Shown: positions 8,474 through 16,412 of the stretch, piece after piece
Layout: each line of letters starts with the position of its first letter
Position numbering within the stretch: the stretch's first letter is position 1
NCBI GenBank assembly: GCA_934504065.1
Contig: CAKSVQ010000001.1
Location: forward strand, 1 to 64,000
Reading direction: 5' to 3'
Length of the DNA: 64,000 bases
From: an uncultured Dysosmobacter sp.
Lineage (GTDB): Bacteria > Bacillota > Clostridia > Oscillospirales > Oscillospiraceae
Notes under the pieces: generated by a model
What the model was told of the DNA's origin: nothing
Database searches by the model: none
What the model saw: the letters and a program-made list of their open reading frames with translations, nothing else
Position numbers and translations under genes: made by a program

Positions 8474-9637
8474 ATGGCGTCCTTTGCCAACAACGGAAAA
8501 CTGAAGCTTCTTATCATCGTGGGCACACGGCCGGAGATCATCCGGCTCTCTGCCGTTATCACGAAATGTCGGAAGTATTTTGATACCATTCTGGCCCACA
8601 CCGGGCAGAATTACGACTATAACCTCAACGGCGTGTTCTTCCATGATCTGGGCCTTGCGGACCCGGAGGTCTATCTGGACGCGGTGGGCCGCGACCTGGG
8701 CGAGACCATGGGCAATATCATTGCCAAAAGCTACGCCCTGATGGCGGAGACCCGGCCCGACGCGGTGCTGGTGCTGGGAGACACCAATTCCTGTCTCAGC
8801 GTCATCGGCGCCAAGCGGCTCCATATTCCCATTTTCCACATGGAGGCGGGCAACCGCTGCAAGGACGAGTGTCTGCCGGAGGAGACCAACCGCCGCATCG
8901 TGGACATCATCTCCGATGTAAACATGGCCTATTCCGAGCATGCCCGGCGGTATCTGGCTGACTGCGGGCTGCCGAAGGAGCGCACCTATGTCACAGGCTC
9001 CCCCATGGCGGAGGTGCTGCACCAGAACCTTGCCAAGATCGAAGAAAGCGACATTCACCAGCGGCTGGGCCTTGAAAAGGGGAAGTATATCCTGCTCTCC
9101 GCCCATCGGGAGGAGAACATCGACACGGAGAAAAACTTCACGTCCCTGTTCACGGCAATCAATAAGATGGCGGAAAAGTACAATATGCCGATTCTTTACT
9201 CCTGCCATCCCCGCAGCCGCAAGCGGCTGGAGCAAAGCGGCTTCCCGCTGGACCGCCGGGTCATCCGGCATGAGCCCATGGGCTTCCACGACTATAACTG
9301 CCTGCAGATGAACGCCTTCGCCGTAGTCAGCGACAGCGGGACGCTGCCGGAGGAATCCAGCTTCTTCACCTCCGTGGGCCATCCCTTCCCGGCGGTGTGC
9401 ATCCGCACCTCCACCGAGCGGCCCGAGGCGCTGGACAAGGGCTGCTTCATTTTGGCGGGCATTGACGAAACGTCCCTCCTTCAGGCAGTGGACACCGCCG
9501 TGGAGATGGTGAAAAGCGGCGACTGCGGCATCCCTGTGCCGGACTATGTGGATGAAAATGTCAGCGGCAAGGTGGTGTCGCTCATCCAGTCCTACACCGG
9601 AGTGGTGGACAGAATGGTCTGGCGGAAGGAGCGGTAA
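8474..9637 (+). CDS. capG: UDP-GlcNAc 2-epimerase-like enzyme making UDP-L-FucNAc (CapG type)
   Basis: A 387-aa protein of the non-hydrolysing UDP-GlcNAc 2-epimerase fold, GT-B-like. It shows GTRPEIIRLSAV at the N-terminus, HMEAGNRCKDE in the middle and DSGTLPEESSFF late, all family signatures. After CapE and CapF, the C2 epimerisation yields UDP-N-acetyl-L-fucosamine, the precursor of FucNAc in capsules and O-antigens. AAAGGAGAG precedes ATG 8474. It is the last gene of the glycan operon; a GC-rich hairpin follows at 9664-9710. Confidence 0.88.
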   Translation: MASFANNGKLKLLIIVGTRPEIIRLSAVITKCRKYFDTILAHTGQNYDYNLNGVFFHDLGLADPEVYLDAVGRDLGETMGNIIAKSYALMAETRPDAVLVLGDTNSCLSVIGAKRLHIPIFHMEAGNRCKDECLPEETNRRIVDIISDVNMAYSEHARRYLADCGLPKERTYVTGSPMAEVLHQNLAKIEESDIHQRLGLEKGKYILLSAHREENIDTEKNFTSLFTAINKMAEKYNMPILYSCHPRSRKRLEQSGFPLDRRVIRHEPMGFHDYNCLQMNAFAVVSDSGTLPEESSFFTSVGHPFPAVCIRTSTERPEALDKGCFILAGIDETSLLQAVDTAVEMVKSGDCGIPVPDYVDENVSGKVVSLIQSYTGVVDRMVWRKER

Positions 9638-9663
9638 CGCGCCTTCCTGCGCTTGGAAAACGA

Positions 9664-9710
9664 AGCTGCCCCACCGAAGCTGGCCAAGCCAGCTCCGGCG
9701 GGGCATAGCT
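9664..9710 (+). terminator. Stem-loop after capG
   Basis: A long, nearly perfect inverted repeat: GCCCCACCG pairs with CGGCGGGGC, and an inner AGCTGG pairs with CCAGCT. It sits 27 nt after the capG stop. The following T-run is weak (TTATTG), so it may be a terminator or an RNA 3'-stabilising hairpin. Confidence 0.5.
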
Positions 9711-9720
9711 TATTGAAAAC

Positions 9721-10006
9721 GCCTCACAGAGTTTCACGTCCGCAGACGTGAAAGAGTTGAGATTTGTGTTCTGCCGCGACATGTGCGTGGCAGAACACAC
9801 CTTACGCGGAGCGAGTGGAAACAGCCGAAGCGCCGCCAGTGGCGGATGAAGCGAGGTTGTTTCGAGGAAGCGGCACGATTGGCGGCGCAAATAGCGCCGG
9901 GAATCGTATCGCCGCGACGGTGACGCATTGGCCGCTTACAGCGGCCAACCGAGGCGCAGAGCGCAGCGAATCCTTCTCGGAAAAGTGGCGCAGCCACTTT
10001 TTCGAC
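9721..10006 (+). repeat. Modular hairpin repeat, copy A (complete)
   Basis: A roughly 286-nt noncoding element shared with 29044-29325 and, inverted, 33536-33886. Order: hairpin 1 (TTTCACGTC/GACGTGAAA around loop CGCA, 9732-9753), hairpin 2 (GTGTTCTGCC/GGCAGAACAC around a 13-nt loop, 9766-9798), a roughly 125-nt core (9808-9934), a GGCCGCTTACAGCGGCC hairpin, and an A-rich/T-rich terminal hairpin (9978-10004) that ends 2 nt before the stop codon of the convergent CBS gene. It fills the whole gap after capG. No conserved reading frame is convincing. Confidence 0.85.
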
Positions 10007-10007
10007 G

Positions 10008-10454
10008 TTATACGATTTTTTTCAAAAGCTGCGCTTCGGAAAGGGTCTTGCCCTCAGCGAAATAGCGGATGATGTCCTTTCGGGTGACGATGCCTGTGAA
10101 GTTGCCCAGATCGTCCACCACAGGGATGAAATTCTGATTCATGGCGCTGGAGAGCAGCTCCTCCATGCTGACGGTGATGCGCACGGGTAAGTAATGGTTT
10201 TCCCGAAGCAGGTCCTTGACGTGGAGCTGCTCCATATCCTTCATGGAAGAGACGCGTTCGCTCTGCCCGCCGGAGAGGAGCCTCCACAAAAAGTCTCCCT
10301 CGCTGACCGTGCCCATGTACTTTCCCTCCCGGCTGATGACGGGAATGGCGGTGTATCCGTGGTGGCGCATTTTTTCCAGCCCCTGCCGGAAGGTATAATC
10401 ATCATAAAGATATGCCACGTGGCTTTTGGGTAGCAGGAAATACGCAATATTCAC
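10008..10454 (-). CDS. CBS-domain pair protein (DarB/CbpB-like)
   Basis: A 148-aa protein made of two CBS motifs (about residues 8-60 with GYTAIPVISREG, and about 85-140 with FIPVVDDLGNFTGIVTRKDI) and nothing else. A stand-alone CBS pair of this size with GYTAIPV resembles the c-di-AMP or adenine-nucleotide sensors DarB/YkuL and CbpB, but ligand specificity cannot be read from sequence. It starts at GTG 10454 with AAAGGGG upstream. It is divergent from the Crp-like regulator gene, and its stop abuts repeat copy A. Confidence 0.75.
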   Translation of the reverse strand: MNIAYFLLPKSHVAYLYDDYTFRQGLEKMRHHGYTAIPVISREGKYMGTVSEGDFLWRLLSGGQSERVSSMKDMEQLHVKDLLRENHYLPVRITVSMEELLSSAMNQNFIPVVDDLGNFTGIVTRKDIIRYFAEGKTLSEAQLLKKIV

Positions 10455-10568
10455 AAAACTGCCCCTTTTCTCAAAGGCGGAAGTGCCGCCCGGATTCTTC
10501 TATTAAGAATATACAATATCGGCGCGCGGAAGTGGTGAACAATTTATGAAATTCGATGGAGAAAGGCC

Positions 10569-10597
10569 TTTACATTTTAAAGGGAAGCTGATATGAT
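10569..10597 (+). promoter_or_regulatory. Vegetative promoter of the Crp/Fnr-like gene
   Basis: TTTACA (10569-10574), 17-nt spacer, TATGAT (10592-10597). It lies 38 nt before the start codon at 10636, whose Shine-Dalgarno is GAAGGAGG (10621-10628). Confidence 0.75.
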
Positions 10598-10635
10598 AGC
10601 AAAGTGGTATATGCAACATAGAAGGAGGCGGCAGG

Positions 10636-11295
10636 ATGTTGTCCCGTCAGGAGCTTGCCAAAAGCCCATTGTTTCAGGACATCAGCTACGAGGATTACCA
10701 GTGTTTGATCACCTGCTTTCAGGCGGTGCACAAGTCGTTCCGCGCCGATGAGCTGATTTACGATTTCTCGTGGCCGAAGAATGACGCCGTTGGCGTTGTG
10801 GAACGGGGAGAGGCATCGTTGATCCGCATCGACGAGGAGGGTGTGGCCACCGTAATGGAGGAACTGGGCCCCGGCGGCGTGTTCGGCAAGACGCTGGCCT
10901 TTACCGGGGAGGTTGGCGACAGTCTGGAGGTAGTGTGCCGCGCACCCTGCGATGTGCTGTTCATCGACTATCCCCATATCCTCAAGCGGTGTGAAAATGC
11001 CTGCACCCGCCATAGCGTTCTGGTGCGCAATATGCTCAAGCTCATGAGCGACAAGGCGCAGGCCCTCAGCCAGCGGGTGGATGTGCTCTCCCGCCGTTCC
11101 ATCCGGGAAAAGCTTCTTTGTTACTTCCGCCAGCTTGCGTCACACGCAGGCGGCAATACCTTCACGCTGCCCTTTTCTCTCAGCACGCTGGCGGATTACA
11201 TCGCCACGGACCGCAGCGCCATGATGCGCGAGCTCAAGCGGCTGCGGGAGGAAGGGGTTGTCCGCTCGGATGGGCGGAAATTCACCCTGCTTTGA
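10636..11295 (+). CDS. Crp/Fnr family transcriptional regulator
   Basis: A 219-aa protein: an N-terminal cyclic-nucleotide-binding-like beta-barrel (about residues 15-120, with GGVFGKTLAFTG) and a C-terminal winged helix (about 150-219, with LADYIATDRSAMMRELKRL as recognition region). No four-cysteine Fnr iron-sulfur signature is present at the N-terminus; the few Cys residues are scattered. It lies directly upstream of nfnAB, so a redox or metabolite role over electron flow is plausible but inferred. Confidence 0.82.
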   Translation: MLSRQELAKSPLFQDISYEDYQCLITCFQAVHKSFRADELIYDFSWPKNDAVGVVERGEASLIRIDEEGVATVMEELGPGGVFGKTLAFTGEVGDSLEVVCRAPCDVLFIDYPHILKRCENACTRHSVLVRNMLKLMSDKAQALSQRVDVLSRRSIREKLLCYFRQLASHAGGNTFTLPFSLSTLADYIATDRSAMMRELKRLREEGVVRSDGRKFTLL

Positions 11296-11341
11296 CGTTC
11301 AGGACGGCAAAAAATATTGTGAAAAAATTGTCGTTAATGGA

Positions 11342-11370
11342 TTGACGAACTTGCGCGAGTATATTATAGT
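11342..11370 (+). promoter_or_regulatory. Promoter of nfnAB
   Basis: TTGACG (11342-11347), 17-nt spacer, TATAGT (11365-11370), 66 nt before the nfnA start. Upstream, TTGTGAAAAAATTGTCG has a loose Crp/Fnr-like half-site but no clean palindrome. Confidence 0.7.
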
Positions 11371-11436
11371 ATAGGTAATGCGTAAAGGGCAGGATACAGG
11401 TCGGTTTATTTCATCATTTGGGAAAGAAGGAATAGT

Positions 11437-12279
11437 ATGTATCGCATCGTCAGAAAAGAGGCCCTCCGTCCCACAGTGACCCTGTACGAGATCGAGGCGC
11501 CGCTGATCGCCAAAAAGGCGCAGCCGGGCCAGTTCATCATCCTCCGTGTGGATGAGAACGGCGAACGCATCCCCATCACCATCAACAACTATGACCCGGA
11601 GAAGGGCACCGTCACCATCATTGTGCAGACGGTGGGCTCCACCACGGAAAAGCTCAGCCACCTGAACGAGGGCGACTGCCTGCAGGACTTCGTGGGCCCG
11701 CTGGGCAAGGCCACCGAGACCGAGGGCAAGAAAAAGGTCTGCGTGGTCGGCGGCGGCGTGGGCTGCGCCATTGCCTATCCCGTGCTGAAGAAGTTCCATG
11801 ACAACGGTGCCGAGGTGCACGCAGTGGTGGGCTTCAAGAATAAGGATCTGGTCATTCTGGAGGACGATTTCAAGAAGTCCAGCGACAAGCTGGTGGTCTG
11901 CACGGACGACGGCTCTTACGGTAAGAAGGGCCTTGTCACCGACGCGCTGAAGGAGCTGATCGACGCCGGCAACCAGTACGACGAGATCTTCGCCATCGGC
12001 CCCATGATCATGATGAAGTTCGTCTGCAAGACCACGGAGCCTTACGGCATCCCCACCACCGTTTCCATGAGCCCCATCATGGTGGACGGCACGGGCATGT
12101 GCGGCGGCTGCCGACTGAGCGTGGGCGGCGAAATGAAGTTTGCCTGCGTGGATGGCCCTGATTTCGACGGCCATAAGGTCGACTGGGATCTGGCCGTCAA
12201 GCGCAACCAGATGTACCGCGACTTTGAGATGCATAAGCACGAGGAGACCTGCAACCTGTTCAAAAAGGAGGCCGAATAA
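11437..12279 (+). CDS. nfnA: NADH-dependent ferredoxin:NADP+ oxidoreductase, small subunit (NfnA-like)
   Basis: A 280-aa protein of the ferredoxin-NADP reductase / sulfide-dihydroorotate dehydrogenase electron-transfer family. It has an FAD-binding barrel (residues 1-95, RIPITINNYD), an NAD-binding Rossmann region (VCVVGGGVGCAIAYP) and a C-terminal [2Fe-2S] cysteine cluster (GTGMCGGCRL and FACVDGPDFDGH). With the next gene it forms the NfnAB electron-bifurcating complex, which couples NADH, ferredoxin and NADP+ in the cytoplasm of anaerobes. PyrK-type or sulfide dehydrogenase function is the alternative. Confidence 0.82.
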   Translation: MYRIVRKEALRPTVTLYEIEAPLIAKKAQPGQFIILRVDENGERIPITINNYDPEKGTVTIIVQTVGSTTEKLSHLNEGDCLQDFVGPLGKATETEGKKKVCVVGGGVGCAIAYPVLKKFHDNGAEVHAVVGFKNKDLVILEDDFKKSSDKLVVCTDDGSYGKKGLVTDALKELIDAGNQYDEIFAIGPMIMMKFVCKTTEPYGIPTTVSMSPIMVDGTGMCGGCRLSVGGEMKFACVDGPDFDGHKVDWDLAVKRNQMYRDFEMHKHEETCNLFKKEAE

Positions 12280-12281
12280 CC

Positions 12282-13667
12282 ATGGCCAATATGTCTTTGA
12301 CGAAGAATCCCATGCCCTCTCAGGAGCCTAACGTCCGCAATAAGAACTTTGAAGAGGTGGCTCTGGGTTATACCGAGGCGCAGGCGCTGGACGAGGCGCA
12401 GCGCTGCCTGCACTGCAAGAACAAGCCCTGCATGACGGGCTGCCCGGTCATGGTACATATCCCCGACTTCATTGCCGAGGTGGCCAAGGGCAACTTTGAA
12501 GAGGCGTATCAGATCATCTCCAACACCTCCGCCCTGCCCGCCGTGTGCGGCCGTGTGTGCCCGCAGGAGAACCAGTGCGAGAAGTACTGCGTCCGCGGCA
12601 AGAAGGGCGACCCCGTGGGCATTGGCCGTCTGGAGCGTTTCGTGGCCGACTGGCACCGCGAGCATGCCACCGCCGCCCCCGAAAAGCCCGCTTCCAACGG
12701 CCACCGTGTGGCTGTGGTCGGCTCCGGCCCCTCCGGTCTGACCTGCGCGGGCGACCTTGCCCGCAAGGGATATGAGGTGACGGTGTTCGAGGCGCTGCAT
12801 CTGGCCGGCGGCGTGCTGGTGTACGGCATTCCCGAGTTCCGTCTGCCCAAGGCCATCGTCCAGAAGGAAGTGGACGGCCTGAAGGCGCTGGGCGTCACCG
12901 TGGCCACCGACACTGTGGTGGGCCGCACCATCACCGTGGATGAGCTGATGGAAGAGCAGGGCTTCGAGGCCGTGTTCATCGGCTCCGGCGCGGGCCTGCC
13001 CATGTTCATGAATATCCCCGGCGTGAACTACAAGGGCGTGTTCTCTGCCAACGAGTTCCTTACCCGTATCAACCTGATGAAGGCCTATAAGCCCGATTCC
13101 GACACCCCTATCGTCCATCCCAAGAAGGTGGCCGTGGTGGGCGGCGGCAACGTGGCCATGGACGCCGCCCGCTGCGCCAAGCGTCTGGGCGCCGAGGTCT
13201 ACATCGTTTACCGCCGCGGCATGGAAGAGCTTCCCGCCCGTAAGGAAGAGGTGGAGCACGCCGAGGAAGAGGGCATCATCTTCAAGACCCTTAACAACCC
13301 CGTGGAGATTCTGGCGGACGAGAATGACAACGTCAACAAGATCCGCTGCATCAAGATGGAGCTGGGTGAGCCGGACGCCTCCGGCCGCCGCCGCCCCGTG
13401 GAGATCGCGGGCAGCGAGTTTGATCTGGACGTGGACTGCGTGATCATGGCGCTGGGCACCAGCCCCAACCCCCTGATCAAGGACACCACCAAGGGTCTGG
13501 AGATCAACAAGAAGGGCGGCATCGTGGTCAACGAGGACGGCCTGACCTCCAAGAGCAACGTCTATGCCGGCGGCGACGCCGTGACTGGCGCGGCCACCGT
13601 CATCCTCGCCATGGGCGCGGGCAAGACTGCCGCCAAGGCCATCGACGAGGCCCTGAGCAAGAAGTGA
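12282..13667 (+). CDS. nfnB: NADPH-dependent glutamate synthase-type flavoprotein, large subunit (NfnB-like)
   Basis: A 461-aa GltD-type protein. The N-terminus carries the two [4Fe-4S] cysteine groups (CLHCKNKPCMTGCPV, then CGRVCPQENQCEKYC), followed by an FAD Rossmann motif (VAVVGSGPSGLTCAG) and an NADPH motif (VAVVGGGNVAMDAAR). It starts 2 nt after nfnA, so co-translation is nearly certain. Pairing with NfnA rather than with a GltB large subunit points to the bifurcating transhydrogenase instead of glutamate synthesis. Confidence 0.85.
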   Translation: MANMSLTKNPMPSQEPNVRNKNFEEVALGYTEAQALDEAQRCLHCKNKPCMTGCPVMVHIPDFIAEVAKGNFEEAYQIISNTSALPAVCGRVCPQENQCEKYCVRGKKGDPVGIGRLERFVADWHREHATAAPEKPASNGHRVAVVGSGPSGLTCAGDLARKGYEVTVFEALHLAGGVLVYGIPEFRLPKAIVQKEVDGLKALGVTVATDTVVGRTITVDELMEEQGFEAVFIGSGAGLPMFMNIPGVNYKGVFSANEFLTRINLMKAYKPDSDTPIVHPKKVAVVGGGNVAMDAARCAKRLGAEVYIVYRRGMEELPARKEEVEHAEEEGIIFKTLNNPVEILADENDNVNKIRCIKMELGEPDASGRRRPVEIAGSEFDLDVDCVIMALGTSPNPLIKDTTKGLEINKKGGIVVNEDGLTSKSNVYAGGDAVTGAATVILAMGAGKTAAKAIDEALSKK

Positions 13668-13739
13668 TTTCTGTACCAGCGGACAATAGAAAGTAAAACC
13701 TCCCGGAGCTGCTTTGCGGTTCCGGGAGGTTTTCTCTGC

Positions 13740-15085
13740 TTATGAAAGAGGATTCTCTGTCTGCCAACGCTTCACGGTTTTCCGGTACAGCGCCATGCCA
13801 AAGCATCCCACCAGCACCTCGGAAATGGGGAAGGCGAACCATGTGTAAGAAAGGCCCAGCAGAGACAGCGCCCAGAAAATGGGGATCAGGCAGACGATCT
13901 GCCGCAGGACGGACAGCAGCACACTGACCCGCCCGTTGCCGATCGCCTGAAAAAACACGGGCGTCATCAGGGAAAATACCGCCGGAACAAAGCTGGCGCC
14001 GATGATGGGAAACGCCTGTTTTCCAATGGCCAGCACCTCGCTGCTGTTGGAGAAGATGCGAAGAAGCGCCGACGGGAAGAAGCCGAAGCAGACCACCCCC
14101 ACCAGCATGAAGACGGCGGAAAAAAGGAAGGTATCCTTCATAGTCTCCCGGCACCGATCATAGCTCCTTACTGCGTAGTTAAAGCTGAGCACCGGAACAA
14201 TGCAGGTCTCGAGGCCGATGAGGGGGATGAAAAAGAAGGTTTGCAGCTTATAGTAAAGCCCCAGCACCGTCACGGCCGCGTCAGAAAAGCCGGAGAGAAT
14301 GGCGTTCAGGGCCACGATGTACACCGTGTACAGTGCCTGCATCAAAATGGAGGCGTAGCCGTACCAGTAGATTTGTTTTGCGTATTTTGCAAATTGCTGT
14401 CTCTCCGGCAGACGGCTGATGCCGCCAAATGCGGTGATTGTCGCCGCGGCCATCTGCCCGCAGACCGTTGCGTATGCCGCGCCCGTGACCCCGGTGGCGG
14501 GCACCGGGCCCAGCCCGAAGATCAGGATGGGGTCCAGCACGATGTTGGTCAGCGCGCCCACGGTTTGGGCGATCATGGGGCGGCGCATATTGCCACGGGA
14601 CTGGTGGACCTTTGTCCAGTTCCCCTCTAAAAACGCGCCGATGCTGCCCACGCAGACGATGCGCCCATAGACAACGGCGTCTGCCACGGCCTCCGGGGCT
14701 TTGGCGCTGGTGAGGACGTAGGGGCGCATGAACAGGGAAGAGAGCACCGCGAAAATGGCCCACGTCCCAAGGGCAAGAACCATTCCGGCTCCTGCCGCTT
14801 CTTCTGCCTTTTCCGGGCACTTCTGGGCATACAGGCGGGCCATGTAGGTGTTGACGCCCTCCCCGGTGCCCACGGCCAGCGCAATGATGATGAGCTGCAA
14901 AGGATAAATGACGGACAGGGCGGTCAGCGCGGCCTCGGAATACTGGCCCAAAAAAAGCTGTCCACAATGTTGTACATCGCCTGAATGAGCTGTGCCAGCA
15001 TGACTGGGGGCGCGATTTTCAGCAGAATTTTCGGGATCTTTTCTGTCCGGAACAGCTCGGACTCCACTGCCGTCTTATGCTCCAT
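13740..15085 (-). pseudogene. MATE family efflux transporter, frameshifted near codon 45
   Basis: The natural start is ATG at 15085, preceded by GGAG and overlapping the MarR stop. It reads MEHKTAVESELFRTEKIPK and on to a first MATE helix ending AMYNIVDSFF. At a run of seven T on the minus strand (14950-14956) the frame is lost and stops at 14924-14926; the rest (LGQYSEAALTALSVIYP to the C-terminus, 403 aa) continues in the other frame from 14951. One extra T would restore a normal 448-aa MATE exporter of Na+/H+-driven drug extrusion type. Either a real frameshift, phase variation at a homopolymer, or an assembly error. A TTG start at 14951 would lack helix 1. Confidence 0.75.
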
Positions 15086-15527
15086 GATCGATTTTCTCCA
15101 AAGCGTCCTCCAGGATCTGGTCGTATTCCATAAACAACTCCGTCATGTGCTGGATGCGCTCCTTGCCCAGCTGCTTTGCGGCCTGTTCCTCCATCCGGCT
15201 CAGAGAGTACAGCAGCTTTTCAGAGTACGCTTCGCCGTCCTTTGTCAGCACCAGCGCCTTTTCCTTCCCGCGGCACCTTGCCGGATCGACAGTAAGAAGC
15301 CCCTCCCGCCGCATTTCCGCAATGACGTGATTGACCGTCTGCCGCGGGAGCAGATAGGAATCACAAACCTGCTTTTGGGTGCAGGACCCGTATTCCCGGA
15401 TGGTGTAGAGCACCAGCATCCGGTTATAGCTGACGTGGTTTTCCTTTGCCCACAGTGAATAGACCCTGCGGCAGCGGATGATCGCCTGATTCACCCGGTC
15501 GTGCAGGGCTTGTATTTCCCGGTCCAA
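15075..15527 (-). CDS. MarR family transcriptional regulator
   Basis: About 150 aa when started at TTG 15527 behind GGGGG; the frame is open further upstream, but that extension would run through the operator palindrome and a terminator hairpin. The winged-helix core is clear: SYNRMLVLYTIREYGSCTQKQVCDSYLLPRQTVNHVIAEMRREGLL, in segments, with a dimerising C-terminal helix. The stop overlaps the start of the MATE gene by 11 nt, giving a classic repressor-exporter operon. A perfect palindrome just upstream (15554-15581) is its likely binding site. Confidence 0.82.
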   Translation of the reverse strand: MDREIQALHDRVNQAIIRCRRVYSLWAKENHVSYNRMLVLYTIREYGSCTQKQVCDSYLLPRQTVNHVIAEMRREGLLTVDPARCRGKEKALVLTKDGEAYSEKLLYSLSRMEEQAAKQLGKERIQHMTELFMEYDQILEDALEKIDHGA

Positions 15528-15553
15528 TAAAAGTACCCCCTTTGAAGTATCTT

Positions 15554-15581
15554 CTTTATAATCCCATTTGGGATTATAAAG
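15554..15581 (-). promoter_or_regulatory. Palindromic operator of the marR-MATE operon
   Basis: A perfect inverted repeat: CTTTATAATCCCA, TT, TGGGATTATAAAG. It lies 27 nt upstream of the proposed MarR start and contains TATAAT-like boxes on both strands. TTGACA on the minus strand (15603-15608) lies upstream, although its distance to the nearer box is longer than ideal. The position fits autorepression by MarR. Confidence 0.7.
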
Positions 15582-15631
15582 TGTACTACGAAAAGGACAC
15601 TTTGTCAATCCATAGGCGAATCGACATATAA

Positions 15632-15678
15632 AAAAGGTCCACCGATGTATTCCGAGTGAATACATCGGTGGACCTTTT
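15632..15678. terminator. Strong bidirectional stem-loop
   Basis: A 21-bp perfect stem (AAAAGGTCCACCGATGTATT plus C, 15632-15652, with 15658-15678) around a CGAGT loop. A-rich and T-rich ends allow termination in both directions. It separates the MarR promoter from the GNAT gene on the same strand. Confidence 0.8.
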
Positions 15679-15689
15679 GAGGAAGGCAA

Positions 15690-15728
15690 AAAGTTTCGCA
15701 GAGTTTCGCGTCTTCGGACGCGAAGGTC
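15690..15728. repeat. Isolated hairpin-1 module of the dispersed repeat
   Basis: TTTCGCGTC/GACGCGAA around a TTCG tetraloop (15704-15724), preceded by TTTCGCAGAG as in the complete copies. It directly precedes the stop of the minus-strand GNAT gene at 15729. Confidence 0.7.
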
Positions 15729-16319
15729 TTATTCTTGCAGCAGGGCGGCGGTATCGATCTCGGTGACGGGCAGCACGGGCAGAGGATGGGCAGTGTGGGG
15801 GCCGATCTCCCGGTGCATCCAGATCATGTCGTACCAGCGGCCAAATTTATAGCCGCACTGGGGGAAGGTGGCCGTCAGGCGGTAGCCCATGTGGGCGTGG
15901 AAGTCGGCGCTGTTGTTGGTCAGGTATTCGTCAGGGTGGTCGGTGTAGGCAATGCAGGCGTACATGCTCAGGATGTGCTGGGCCTTTAAAATGCGCTCCA
16001 GCGCATCGTGCAGCCGCCGCCCGCAGCCGCTGTGGGTCAGGCCCCGGCGGACATAGATGGAGGTCTCCACCGCCCAGTCATAGGCGCTCTGGGATTTGAA
16101 GGGGGAGGCGTAAGCGTACCCGATGGGGACCCCGTCCCGCTGGGCCACAAGATAGGGATAGCGGCGCAGGTGGCAGCGGATGTTTTCCCGGAATTCCTCC
16201 TCCGTGGGGGGCTGAAAGCTGAAATTGATGGCGGTTTCCAGCACATAGGGCCGGAAAATATCCAGCAGCGCTGGGGCGTCCTCCGGCACGGCCATGCGGA
16301 TGACAATAGCAGACGACAT
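15729..16319 (-). CDS. GNAT N-acetyltransferase, phosphinothricin-acetyltransferase-like
   Basis: A 196-aa protein with the Pat/Bar-like layout: IRMAVPEDAPALLDIFRPYV at the N-terminus, YASPFKSQSAYDWAVETSIYV in the centre, and a modified acetyl-CoA loop (RRGLTHSGCGRRLHDALER). It probably acetylates a small amine using acetyl-CoA in the cytosol; resistance to phosphinothricin-like compounds is a family possibility, not evidence. A monocistronic minus-strand gene bracketed by terminator hairpins. Confidence 0.78.
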   Translation of the reverse strand: MSSAIVIRMAVPEDAPALLDIFRPYVLETAINFSFQPPTEEEFRENIRCHLRRYPYLVAQRDGVPIGYAYASPFKSQSAYDWAVETSIYVRRGLTHSGCGRRLHDALERILKAQHILSMYACIAYTDHPDEYLTNNSADFHAHMGYRLTATFPQCGYKFGRWYDMIWMHREIGPHTAHPLPVLPVTEIDTAALLQE

Positions 16320-16360
16320 GGAAATGCACTCCTTTTCTTGCTTTGCTATTTTTTTGACAA

Positions 16361-16393
16361 TAAAAAAGGCGACGTCAGAAAGACGCCGCCTTT
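16361..16393 (-). terminator. Rho-independent terminator of the radical SAM gene
   Basis: GGCGGCGTC, loop, GACGTCGCC followed on the minus strand by TTTTTT, 20 nt after the stop at 16413. Confidence 0.8.
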
Positions 16394-16412
16394 GGCAATT
16401 TTGCGGAGAGGG

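Noticed and set aside
8177-9706. 509-aa open frame antisense to capF/capG
   Set aside because: Runs opposite to well-supported genes, lacks a start signal, and shows only frame-derived His/Gly/Val bias.
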